This document shows positions 8,752-16,615 of a DNA stretch of 42,605 nt, one piece after another. Source of the stretch: Microscillaceae bacterium (lineage in GTDB: Bacteria; Bacteroidota; Bacteroidia; Cytophagales; Microscillaceae). The stretch lies in assembly GCA_025054775.1 (NCBI GenBank), contig JANWZA010000012.1:1-42605 (forward strand), given 5' to 3'. How positions within the stretch are numbered: position 1 is the stretch's first letter; each line of letters begins with the position of its first letter. Position numbers and translations under genes: made by a program. The notes under the pieces were generated by a model. The model saw nothing but the letters and a program-made list of their open reading frames with translations, did no database searches and had not been told where the DNA came from.

Positions 8752-8823
8752 AGTTTCAGGGTTTTAGTAATTTTTTTGCAAAAATAATAAATCTATACAA
8801 AATTAACAATACCAAATTATTTT

Positions 8824-9258
8824 ATGCCAAAAATTTATATTATCAATGGGGCAAACCTGAATTTGTTAGGCAAAAGAGAACCACATATATATGGAAGTAC
8901 AACTTTTGAGGAATTCTTTAATAACTTAAAAGAAAAATATGGTCAAATAAAATTAGCTTATTTTCAATCTAACCATGAGGGAGCATTGGTAGATAAGTTG
9001 CATGAAATTGGTTTTGAAGCAAATGGTATTATCTTGAATGCAGGAGCTTTTACGCACACTTCGGTAGCCTTAGCAGACGCGGTTGCTGCTATTCCTGCTC
9101 CTGTAATAGAGGTGCACATTTCTAACATTTTCGCACGTGAGCCTTTTAGGCATCATAGCTATCTCTCACCTTATTGCAAAGGAATAATAACAGGATTAGG
9201 GCTAAAAGGATATGAATTAGCATTACAATACCTTTTGAGTTTGCTAAACGTAGAGTAA
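8824..9258 (+). CDS. aroQ: 3-dehydroquinate dehydratase, type II
   Basis: A 144-residue protein of normal length with all family landmarks: NGANLNLLGKREPHIYG at residues 7-23 (catalytic Arg and Tyr), YFQSNHEGALVDKLHE, LNAGAFTHTSVALADA, and EVHISNIFAREPFRHHSYLS. It removes water from 3-dehydroquinate to give 3-dehydroshikimate, the third step of the shikimate pathway. Type II enzymes form dodecamers and need no Schiff-base lysine. Another shikimate gene, aroA, lies 17 kb away, so the pathway is scattered. Gene ends converge with queA over 66 bases. Confidence 0.95.
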   Translation: MPKIYIINGANLNLLGKREPHIYGSTTFEEFFNNLKEKYGQIKLAYFQSNHEGALVDKLHEIGFEANGIILNAGAFTHTSVALADAVAAIPAPVIEVHISNIFAREPFRHHSYLSPYCKGIITGLGLKGYELALQYLLSLLNVE

Positions 9259-9312
9259 TGCGTACTTGCAATCTATGCCCTTTGCGTTTATTTTTTGTGA
9301 ATAATTTTTGGC

Positions 9313-9332
9313 TTTTATAGTTATCTATAAAA
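9313..9332. terminator. AT-rich hairpin between convergent aroQ and queA
   Basis: TTTTATAG at 9313-9320 and CTATAAAA at 9325-9332 form a perfect 8-bp stem with a TTAT loop, overlapping the queA stop codon. It lacks GC pairs and a flanking T run on either strand, so a terminator role is only a suggestion from its place between convergent genes. Confidence 0.3.
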
Positions 9333-10386
9333 TAAGCATAGCATCACCATAGCTGAAAAAGCGGTATTTTTCCTTGATTGCCTCTTGATAGGCTTTCATA
9401 ATTAGATTATGACCACCGAAGGTACAAGTAGTCATAAGCAAAGTAGACTCGGGCAAATGGAAATTAGTAATAATGCAATTTGGAATTTTGAATTCATAGG
9501 GGGCAAAAATAAACTTATCTGTCCAACCTTTATTAGGCTTCACGCGATTATCTGCTGAAACCGAAGACTCTAAGGCTTTAATAACACTCGCACCCACGGC
9601 ACACACTTTCTTTTTTTTGTCAATAGCTTCGTTAATAATGTCTGCGGTAGCTTCTGGTACTTCAAACTGTTCCGAGTCGCTTCGGTGTTTGGTAAGGTCT
9701 TCTACATCTACACTTCGGAAGGTTCCCAAACCTATGTGTAAGGTAATAGGGCAAAAGGTAACTCCTTGCAACTCTAATTTTTTAACTAAATTACGGGTAA
9801 AGTGCAGACAAGCAGCAGGAGCGGCTACAGCTCCTGTATGTTTGGCAAAAATGCTCTGAAATCGCTCTCTATCAGCGGGTTCGGCTTTACGTCGGCTGTG
9901 TATAGCTTTGGGGAGGGGAGCTTCACCTAATTTATCTATAAGTCTGTAAAACTCTTTATCTGAGATGCCCTCTTTTTCTACTAGAAACTTAATAGTTCGT
10001 CCTCTTGAGGTAGTGTTATCTATCACTTCGGCAACTAGCTCTCCTCCCCCAAAGAAAAGTTTGTTTCCTACTCTAATTTTACGAGCAGGATCTACCAAGA
10101 CGTCCCAAAGATGAAGTTGTGTATTGAGTTCTCTAAGCAAAAACACTTCAATCATGGCGCCTGTTTTCTCCTTGCTTCCGTACATACGTGCAGGAAACAC
10201 TTTTGTATCATTTATTACCATCACGTCGCCCTCACCAAAGTAGTCTATTAAATCTTTAAACAAACGATGTTCTATTTGCCCTGTTTTTCGGTGAACTACC
10301 ATTAACCTTGATTCATCACGGTTTTTGGCAGGATAGAGGGCAATTAGATTATCAGGCAAATCAAACTTATATTCGGAGAGCTTCAT
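9325..10386 (-). CDS. queA: S-adenosylmethionine:tRNA ribosyltransferase-isomerase
   Basis: A 353-residue protein of normal length. It begins [20 protein letters not shown] and shows [30 protein letters not shown] (residues 53-68), [20 protein letters not shown] (about 177-196), [11 protein letters not shown], and the C-terminal [19 protein letters not shown]. QueA moves the ribosyl part of SAM onto 7-aminomethyl-7-deazaguanine at wobble position 34 to make epoxyqueuosine, late in queuosine synthesis. The ATG at 10386 is chosen because it gives the conserved start; an upstream in-frame codon at 10428 adds an unsupported 14-residue tail. ispH lies upstream on the same strand, 121 bases away. 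Confidence 0.95.
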   Translation of the reverse strand: MKLSEYKFDLPDNLIALYPAKNRDESRLMVVHRKTGQIEHRLFKDLIDYFGEGDVMVINDTKVFPARMYGSKEKTGAMIEVFLLRELNTQLHLWDVLVDPARKIRVGNKLFFGGGELVAEVIDNTTSRGRTIKFLVEKEGISDKEFYRLIDKLGEAPLPKAIHSRRKAEPADRERFQSIFAKHTGAVAAPAACLHFTRNLVKKLELQGVTFCPITLHIGLGTFRSVDVEDLTKHRSDSEQFEVPEATADIINEAIDKKKKVCAVGASVIKALESSVSADNRVKPNKGWTDKFIFAPYEFKIPNCIITNFHLPESTLLMTTCTFGGHNLIMKAYQEAIKEKYRFFSYGDAMLIL

Positions 10387-10507
10387 AGAGAATTGTGTAA
10401 AGAATTTAGAATAAAAATTGAATAGCAAAATACGGTTAAATATACTACTTGGGGATAGCCAAAAGCAAATTTTTTTGAGTTTTTGGAAAAAAATATTTAG
10501 TTAGAGA

Positions 10508-11410
10508 TTATCCTATTTGCTTTGCTTTGTTCAAATTTTCTACAAATTGGGCTACGTTTTGCATGAGCCAAGTGGGAGTAGAAGTGGCTCCGCAAATGCC
10601 TACCGTGCTATTCTCGTTAAACCATTCAGGTAAGATTTCTTGTTCATTCTCAATGAAATAGCTGTTAGGGTTTTGATTTTTACATACTTGATAGAGGGCT
10701 TTGCCATTAGAGCTTTTTTTTCCACTTACGAATAAGATAACATCATGCTCTTGGGCAAATTTTTGAAGTTGTGGCTCTCGGTTAGAGACTTGCCTGCAAA
10801 TGCTGTCGTTAGCATCAAAATAAGGCAATTGTTCCTTTTGAATATTAGCTTGTTTTATGCGTTCTTCTATGAGGTTTTTGATTCTATAAAAGCCTTCGGT
10901 GCTTTTAGTAGTTTGGCTAAAAAGTGAAATAGGCTTGGTAAAATCAATCTTATCTAAATCGGTTTCTTGGTTTACGATAATGGCTTTCTGTTGGGTTTGT
11001 CCTGAAAGTCCAATAACTTCGGCATGTCCTTCTTGCCCATAGATTACAATTTGTCCGTCTTGTGCGATTATTTGGTCATATGCCGCTTTCACTCGGTTCT
11101 GCAATTTAAGCACTACGGGGCAGGAGGCATCTATAAGTTCTAAGTTATTATCTAAGGCAATTTTATAGGTTTCAGGAGGCTCGCCGTGCGCTCTGATGAG
11201 CACTTTGGTATTTCGTAAATTCTTTAGCTCTTCGCGTGTGATAATGCGTAAACCTTTGGCATACAAGCGTTTTACTTCCATGTCATTATGCACAATATCG
11301 CCTAAGCAATACAAAATAGCCTGCTCCGCTAACTCGCTCTCTGCCATTTGGATAGCATATTCTACACCAAAGCAATAGCCTGAATTTTTGTCTATGGTTA
11401 CTTTAATCAT
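10508..11410 (-). CDS. ispH: 4-hydroxy-3-methylbut-2-enyl diphosphate reductase
   Basis: A 300-residue protein. The three iron-sulfur cluster cysteines are in place: Cys13 in NSGYCFGVEYAI, Cys97 in DASCPVVLKL and Cys205 in DSICRQVSNRE. Other family motifs are LGDIVHNDMEV, LIRAHGEPPE, YGQEGHAEVIGL, FSQTTKS and VSGKKSSNGKAL, ending with GICGATSTPTWLM. IspH is the last enzyme of the MEP pathway, reducing HMBPP to IPP and DMAPP. The presence of ispH implies a MEP-type supply of isoprenoids, which would feed the carotenoid made with crtI and the undecaprenyl carriers used by the two phosphotransferases in this window. Confidence 0.96.
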   Translation of the reverse strand: MIKVTIDKNSGYCFGVEYAIQMAESELAEQAILYCLGDIVHNDMEVKRLYAKGLRIITREELKNLRNTKVLIRAHGEPPETYKIALDNNLELIDASCPVVLKLQNRVKAAYDQIIAQDGQIVIYGQEGHAEVIGLSGQTQQKAIIVNQETDLDKIDFTKPISLFSQTTKSTEGFYRIKNLIEERIKQANIQKEQLPYFDANDSICRQVSNREPQLQKFAQEHDVILFVSGKKSSNGKALYQVCKNQNPNSYFIENEQEILPEWFNENSTVGICGATSTPTWLMQNVAQFVENLNKAKQIG

Positions 11411-11751
11411 ATATTCTGGGGTTGTTACATCTATTGTTCCTTACTTGTTATACTATTAGGTCAATATTTTTTTATAACTAACTTTGTAAGTATATTTCTG
11501 CAAATGTAACCATTTTTAGTATAGTTATGCATGGATTTGAGTAATAAAAATGATAATGCAAAAGTTAAAAAAATTATTTGATCGCCCATATAAGTATTCG
11601 GGTTATTTAATTAGGCTAATTTTTTTCAAAAATCAGAGAAATTATCTCTGAAAATCAATAAGTTGTAATTCGGAATTTATTATATTCTTAAACTCTATTA
11701 TTTTTGGCAAAAAAATCCAAGCATTTTCTAAAAACTAAAAAACAAAACCTC
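11411..11751 (+). promoter_or_regulatory. ispH-accC divergent spacer with a promoter match and a hairpin
   Basis: The spacer has no gene. On the plus strand an exact Bacteroidota -7 match, TAACTTTG, sits at 11479-11486, which would leave a leader of about 260 bases before accC. Inside it, TCAGAGA (11633-11639) and TCTCTGA (11645-11651) form a 7-bp stem with a 5-base loop. The region is AT-rich, so a nearer, poorer promoter is possible. No known riboswitch motif is seen. Confidence 0.35.
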
Positions 11752-13245
11752 ATGCGAAAAATACAAAAACTTTTGGTGGCTAATCGTGGTGAAATTGCTT
11801 TGCGAGTGATGCGGTCTGCCAAAGAAATGGGCATACAAACCGTAGCTATTTACAGCGAAGCCGATAGAAATGCTTTACACGTAAAATTTGCCGACGAAGC
11901 CGTTTATATTGGCAAAGCACCCTCTAATCAATCATACCTTTTAGGAGACAAAATTATAGAAATTTGCCTCCAACTCAATGTAGATGCTATTCACCCTGGG
12001 TACGGTTTTCTCTCTGAAAATGCTCTTTTTGCACGTAAAGTTGCCCAAGCAGGGCTAATTTTTATCGGTCCCTCGCCTGAAAGTATAGAAATGATGGGGA
12101 GCAAAATTGGAGCAAAACGCGTAGCCCAACAGCACCAAATTCCAATGGTACCAGGCACTCCCGAAGCTATTACCGATATTGCCCAAGCCAAGCAAGCCGC
12201 ACAAGCTATCGGCTATCCTATTTTGATAAAAGCAAGTGCAGGCGGCGGTGGCAAAGGTATGCGTATCGTAGAAACGGAAACCGATTTTGAGGAGCAGATG
12301 CAACGTGCTATGAGCGAAGCCCAATCGGCTTTCGGCGATAGTGCCGTATTTATAGAAAAATTTATTACCTCTCCCAAACATATTGAAATTCAGATACTTG
12401 GCGATAAATATGGTAATTTGATTTACCTCTTTGAGCGGGAGTGTTCTATCCAACGGCGATACCAAAAATTAATTGAGGAAGCCCCCTCGCCTGTGGTTAG
12501 CCCTGAAATGCGAAAAGCCATGGGCGAGTGTGCGGTGCGTATTGCCCAAGCCTGTGGTTATTACAGTGCGGGTACGGTTGAGTTTGTGGTAGATGAGCAT
12601 TACAATTTCTATTTTTTGGAAGTGAATACCCGCTTGCAAGTAGAACACCCTGTAACTGAACTCATTACAGGCATTGACCTCGTAAAAGAGCAAATTCGCA
12701 TTGCCCAAGACGAAAAACTAAATATCAAACAAGAGGATTTACGCATTCTAGGACACGCTATTGAAGTTCGCGTTTGTGCCGAAGACCCTAAAAATAATTT
12801 TTTGCCCGAAGTAGGTAAGTTACAAGTTTACAAGCGACCACAGGGCGTAGGTATTCGCGTTGATGATGGCTTTGAGCAAGGCATGGAAATTCCACTTTTC
12901 TACGACTCCATGATAGCCAAACTAATTGCCTACGGCAAAGATCGCCACGAAGCTATTGCCCGCATGAAACGTGCTATTGACGAGTATCAAATTGTAGGTA
13001 TTGCTACTACGCTGGAGTTTTGTAAATTCGTTTTGCAACATGAGCAATTTTTAAGTGGTAAGTTTGATACAAATTTTATCAAAAATTTCTATCAACCTGA
13101 ACTTTTGCAACAAAACCTTACAGAGCAAGAGGCAGAGGTAGCGGCTTGCGTAATAGCATACCTATTAGACCATGCACAACCCAAAGCCTCAGCTATGCAA
13201 ACAGTAGCAACTGTGCAAAGTAATTGGAAAAGAAATCGTACCTAA
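11752..13245 (+). CDS. accC: Biotin carboxylase subunit of an acyl-CoA (acetyl-CoA) carboxylase
   Basis: A 497-residue ATP-grasp enzyme. It has KLLVANRGEIALRVMRSAKE at the N-terminus, GSKIGAKRVAQ, the glycine-rich loop KASAGGGGKGMRIVE (about 162-176), ERECSIQRRYQKLIEEAPSP, FYFLEVNTRLQVEHPVTE (about 290-307) and the biotin-carboxylase C-domain. It ATP-dependently carboxylates biotin on a carrier protein. I use the ATG at 11752; an in-frame TTG at 11704 would add a lysine-rich extension with no counterpart in the family. No biotin carrier or carboxyltransferase gene is adjacent, so whether it serves acetyl-, propionyl- or methylcrotonyl-CoA cannot be settled. The length of about 500 is slightly above the classical AccC (about 450). 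Confidence 0.88.
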   Translation: MRKIQKLLVANRGEIALRVMRSAKEMGIQTVAIYSEADRNALHVKFADEAVYIGKAPSNQSYLLGDKIIEICLQLNVDAIHPGYGFLSENALFARKVAQAGLIFIGPSPESIEMMGSKIGAKRVAQQHQIPMVPGTPEAITDIAQAKQAAQAIGYPILIKASAGGGGKGMRIVETETDFEEQMQRAMSEAQSAFGDSAVFIEKFITSPKHIEIQILGDKYGNLIYLFERECSIQRRYQKLIEEAPSPVVSPEMRKAMGECAVRIAQACGYYSAGTVEFVVDEHYNFYFLEVNTRLQVEHPVTELITGIDLVKEQIRIAQDEKLNIKQEDLRILGHAIEVRVCAEDPKNNFLPEVGKLQVYKRPQGVGIRVDDGFEQGMEIPLFYDSMIAKLIAYGKDRHEAIARMKRAIDEYQIVGIATTLEFCKFVLQHEQFLSGKFDTNFIKNFYQPELLQQNLTEQEAEVAACVIAYLLDHAQPKASAMQTVATVQSNWKRNRT

Positions 13246-13344
13246 TTTTACAAAAAACGCATAACTGTTTACTATTTTTTACAATTATTTTAATTCATTT
13301 GGCTTTTTACTGAAAAATATTTTTCTTTTATTTTATCCAAACCC

Positions 13345-14994
13345 ATGAAAATCAAATATTTACAATTTTTATACTTCGGCTTAATTAGTCTGTTTTTGCT
13401 TTCATGCCAAAGTAAGCAAAGCGTAGATAGCATTTTTTACAATGCTCTCGTTTACACAAGCCAAGACCAACAGCCCACTGCCGAAGCCTTTGCTATCAAA
13501 GATGGAAAATTTGTTGCCGTAGGAACTACCCAAGAAATTTTGGCAAAATATGATGCCAAAGAAAAAATTGACGTACAAAAAAAGCCTATCTATGCAGGTT
13601 TTCATGATGCCCATTGTCATTTCTACGGCTATGGCAAATTTTTGAATGAAGCCAACCTCGTGGGAGCTACCTCATGGGACGAAATTTTGGAGAGATTGAA
13701 AAAATTTGATACGCAAAACCCTAATAATACATGGCTTATTGGGCGAGGCTGGGACCAAAACCTTTGGCAAAACAAAGAATTTCCTACCAAAGAAAAATTA
13801 GACCAACTTTTTCCTAATAAGCCTGTTTTCCTTACTCGCATTGACGGACACGCTGCTATCGTGAACCAAAAAGCCCTGCAAATTGCTCAAATTCAAGCAG
13901 ATACGCAAATACAAGGAGGTATCCTTATCAAACAAAACAACCAACTTACAGGGGTTTTGATTGATAATGCCATCAAATTAGTAGAAAAATACATTCCCGA
14001 ACCTTCCCCTACTGAAATAAAAAAATATTTACTCTCTGCCCAAGAAAAATGCTTTGCCGTAGGATTAACCTCTATTGCCGATGCAGGACTTGACCGCAAA
14101 GTGATTGAAACCATTGAGCAAGCCCATGCCGAACAGTCGCTTAAAATGCGTATTTATGCTATGGTGAGCAGTACACCTGACAATTTAGCATACTACCTCA
14201 AAAAAGGAAAAATTAAAACCGATTTCTTGAACGTCTGCTCATTCAAAATTTATGCTGACGGTGCCTTGGGTTCACGCGGGGCGTGCTTGCTTCAGCCTTA
14301 CAGTGATAGCCCCAAAGAATACGGCATTTTGCTCAAAACACCTCAGGAATTAGTACAACTTATTAAGCAAATTAGCGAAAAAGATTTTCAAGTTTGCACA
14401 CACGCCATCGGTGATTCGGCAAATAGGTTGGTATTGAATATCTACAAAGATTTGCTCAAAGGCAAAAACGATAAACGCTGGCGGATAGAACACGCCCAAG
14501 TGGTAGCCCCTACCGATTTTGATAAGTTTGGACAATACAACATTATTCCTTCAGTACAACCTACGCATTGTACTTCGGATATGCACTGGGCTAAGGAGCG
14601 ACTCGGCAAAGACCGTTTGCAGTTCGCGTATGCTTACAAAGCGTTGCTCAAACAAAATAATTATATTCCGTTAGGAAGTGATTTTCCTGTGGAGGATATC
14701 AACCCGCTTTATGGTTTTCACGCTGCCGTAGCACGCCAAGATGCTAACGGTGAGCCAAAAGGTGGTTTTCAGATGGAAAATGCACTCACCCGCCAAGAGG
14801 CTTTGAAAGGTATGACCATTTGGGCAGCCAAAGCTAATTTCGAAGACCAAGAAAAAGGAAGTATTGAACCTAATAAATGGGCTGATTTTGTAATTTTAGA
14901 CCAAGATATTATGCAAATCCCTATTGAAAAAATACGCAACGTAAAGGTAATTTCTACCTATATAGCAGGAAAAAAAGTTTTCGAAAGAAAGTAA
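13345..14994 (+). CDS. Secreted lipoprotein amidohydrolase (YtcJ-like, amidohydrolase-3 family)
   Basis: A 549-residue protein with a lipoprotein signal (FLLSC, Cys21). The composite metal-dependent hydrolase fold follows: a small beta domain around IKDGKFVAVG, the metal motif GFHDAHCHF with His90 and His92, TWLIGRGWDQNLW, KIYADGALGSRGACL, VCTHAIGDSANRLVL, RWRIEHAQVV, and LGSDFPVEDINPLYGFHAAV with a late Asp. This is the arrangement of the YtcJ-like/amidohydrolase-3 group, which includes putative N-acyl and imino hydrolases; the substrate cannot be inferred. The lipid anchor puts it outside the cytoplasm. A glycosyltransferase gene follows 20 bases later on the same strand, so the two may be co-transcribed. 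Confidence 0.85.
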   Translation: MKIKYLQFLYFGLISLFLLSCQSKQSVDSIFYNALVYTSQDQQPTAEAFAIKDGKFVAVGTTQEILAKYDAKEKIDVQKKPIYAGFHDAHCHFYGYGKFLNEANLVGATSWDEILERLKKFDTQNPNNTWLIGRGWDQNLWQNKEFPTKEKLDQLFPNKPVFLTRIDGHAAIVNQKALQIAQIQADTQIQGGILIKQNNQLTGVLIDNAIKLVEKYIPEPSPTEIKKYLLSAQEKCFAVGLTSIADAGLDRKVIETIEQAHAEQSLKMRIYAMVSSTPDNLAYYLKKGKIKTDFLNVCSFKIYADGALGSRGACLLQPYSDSPKEYGILLKTPQELVQLIKQISEKDFQVCTHAIGDSANRLVLNIYKDLLKGKNDKRWRIEHAQVVAPTDFDKFGQYNIIPSVQPTHCTSDMHWAKERLGKDRLQFAYAYKALLKQNNYIPLGSDFPVEDINPLYGFHAAVARQDANGEPKGGFQMENALTRQEALKGMTIWAAKANFEDQEKGSIEPNKWADFVILDQDIMQIPIEKIRNVKVISTYIAGKKVFERK

Positions 14995-15014
14995 ATTAAC
15001 CTTAACCAAATACC

Positions 15015-15884
15015 ATGAAAGTAAGCGGTTTTACTTTTATCCGAAATGCCCTCAAATATGACTATCCGATTGTAGAGGCAATTCAATCTATTTTGCCTTT
15101 GTGCGACGAGGTAGTGGTATGTGTGGGCAATTCGGAAGATGAAACTTTGCAACTCATACAAAATATCCCCAGCCCTAAAATTCGTATCATTCAAAGCATT
15201 TGGGACGATAACCTCCGGCAAAACGGTGAGGTACTCGCTCTTGAAACCAACAAGGCCTTTGATGCCATTAGCCCCGACTCCGATTGGGCTTTTTATATCC
15301 AAGGCGACGAGGTAATTCACGAACAGTATTACGATAACATACAAAAAGCCATGCTTCAATACAAAGACCAGCCCCAAGTAGAAGGATTACTATTTCACTA
15401 CAAACATTTTTACGCTACTTATGACTACATAGCTGATTCAAGACAATGGTATAGGCGAGAAGTGCGTATAATTCGAAATGATAAACGAATTCGTTCTTAC
15501 AAAGATGCCCAGGGGTTTAGGAAAAATAACCAAAAACTTAAAGTAAAACTAATTGATGCTTATGTTTTTCACTATGGATGGGTGAAAAATCCTGCCTTAC
15601 AAAAAGAGAAAGAAAAAAACTTCCATCGTTACTGGCACTCCGACGAGTGGATAAGCCAACACGTAAAGCCTGAGGATTTTTATGATTATTCTAACATAGA
15701 CTCGTTACAAATTTTTCAAGGAAGCCATCCTGCAGTTATGCAAGCACGTATTAAAGCTAAAAATTGGCATTTTGAGTTTGATACCAATCAAAAAAAATTA
15801 AGCCTCAAAAATCGTATCTTGCAATGGATAGAGCAACGCACAGGCATACGCTTATTTGAATACCGTAATTACAAATTGATTTAA
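15015..15884 (+). CDS. Family 2 glycosyltransferase
   Basis: A 289-residue soluble protein with a GT-A start (KVSGFTFIRNALKYDYP), LPLCDEVVVCVGNSEDET, and the acidic motif FYIQGDEVIHEQ (residues about 94-105), followed by WYRREVRIIRND and FHYGWVKNP. This pattern matches cytoplasmic family 2 glycosyltransferases of Bacteroidota, with GDE in the usual DxD position. The acceptor and donor sugars are unknown. The gene lies 20 bases downstream of the amidohydrolase gene and is not linked to a larger polysaccharide cluster here. Confidence 0.75.
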   Translation: MKVSGFTFIRNALKYDYPIVEAIQSILPLCDEVVVCVGNSEDETLQLIQNIPSPKIRIIQSIWDDNLRQNGEVLALETNKAFDAISPDSDWAFYIQGDEVIHEQYYDNIQKAMLQYKDQPQVEGLLFHYKHFYATYDYIADSRQWYRREVRIIRNDKRIRSYKDAQGFRKNNQKLKVKLIDAYVFHYGWVKNPALQKEKEKNFHRYWHSDEWISQHVKPEDFYDYSNIDSLQIFQGSHPAVMQARIKAKNWHFEFDTNQKKLSLKNRILQWIEQRTGIRLFEYRNYKLI

Positions 15885-15946
15885 CCAAAATAATTTGTAA
15901 TTTTTTGATTACCAAAACTAACTTTCTACTAAACTCTTTGCAAAAA

Positions 15947-15987
15947 ATTTTTATTTACAAATTCTTAAAAAGATTTTTATTTACAAA
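15947..15987. repeat. Short direct repeat, 15 bases, 26-base period
   Basis: ATTTTTATTTACAAA occurs at 15947-15961 and again at 15973-15987 in the spacer before the STAS-like gene. It may be regulatory or simply low-complexity AT-rich DNA. Confidence 0.4.
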
Positions 15988-16042
15988 ATTGTGTATTTTT
16001 CAGCTTTAAGCTTCAATTATTTAACCTTAATTCATAATTCCT

Positions 16043-16456
16043 ATGAATCAAGCAAACGAACCAAAACATCAAACCGATTTTCAGAAAGTATGGTTTTATC
16101 CTGATTATCAATTACTTCACTTTGAATGGTACAATACTAATTTATTGAGAGATGAAACTTATAAGCAAGAAATGCTTTGGCAATTAGAACAAATTATGCA
16201 TTATCAGCCTGAAAGGATTTTGTTTGACTCACGAAATTTTACTTATACCATTGCCCCTGAAATTCAAGATTGGACAAGCCGTGAGATTACTACTAAAAGA
16301 ACAGCAAACATTAAAAAAACTGCAATAGCTGTTTCAAAAGACCTTTTTTCGCAACTGTCTATTGAACAGCTAATAGAGGAAATTCCTAAAGAGGTAGTCC
16401 AAGATTTACGATACTTTGACAATATAGAGCAAGCCTTGAATTGGTTAAAGGAATAA
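16043..16456 (+). CDS. Small STAS-like protein of unknown function
   Basis: A 137-residue soluble protein without signal peptide or membrane segment. The pattern of an N-terminal beta strand pair (LLHFEWYNTN), a helix (QEMLWQLEQIMHY), the strand-turn RILFDSRNFTYTIAP, then KKTAIAVSKDLFSQLSIEQL and an end with FDNIEQALNWLKE, resembles STAS/SEC14-like small proteins common in Bacteroidota. These are often orphan proteins next to signalling genes, but their roles are unknown. It lies 160 bases upstream of the WD40 gene, which has its own promoter match, so co-transcription is uncertain. Confidence 0.65.
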   Translation: MNQANEPKHQTDFQKVWFYPDYQLLHFEWYNTNLLRDETYKQEMLWQLEQIMHYQPERILFDSRNFTYTIAPEIQDWTSREITTKRTANIKKTAIAVSKDLFSQLSIEQLIEEIPKEVVQDLRYFDNIEQALNWLKE

Positions 16457-16561
16457 AAACCGAAAGTTTACGATAAAAGTACCCAAAAATTACTTATATA
16501 ATTTTTTTGTTTTTAGTGTATTTTTTGTAAGAAAAAAATAGTTTTTTAGACAAAAAAGTAC

Positions 16562-16569
16562 TATTTTTG
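16562..16569 (+). promoter_or_regulatory. Candidate -7 element before the WD40 gene
   Basis: TATTTTTG fits TAnnTTTG and lies 46 bases before the ATG at 16616. The surrounding DNA is very T-rich, so a chance match is possible. Confidence 0.4.
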
Positions 16570-16615
16570 TAGGTTGTAATTTGTAATTCTAATTCAACCG
16601 TTTGGCAAAATTTTT

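Noticed and set aside
10459-10486. CCAAAA / TTTTGG hairpin downstream of ispH
   Set aside because: The stem is only 6 bp with a 16-base loop in A/T-rich DNA; too weak to call a terminator.
12055-12465. A 136-codon minus-strand frame inside accC
   Set aside because: It lies opposite the ATP-grasp core; the sequence is that expected from antisense reading of a conserved gene.
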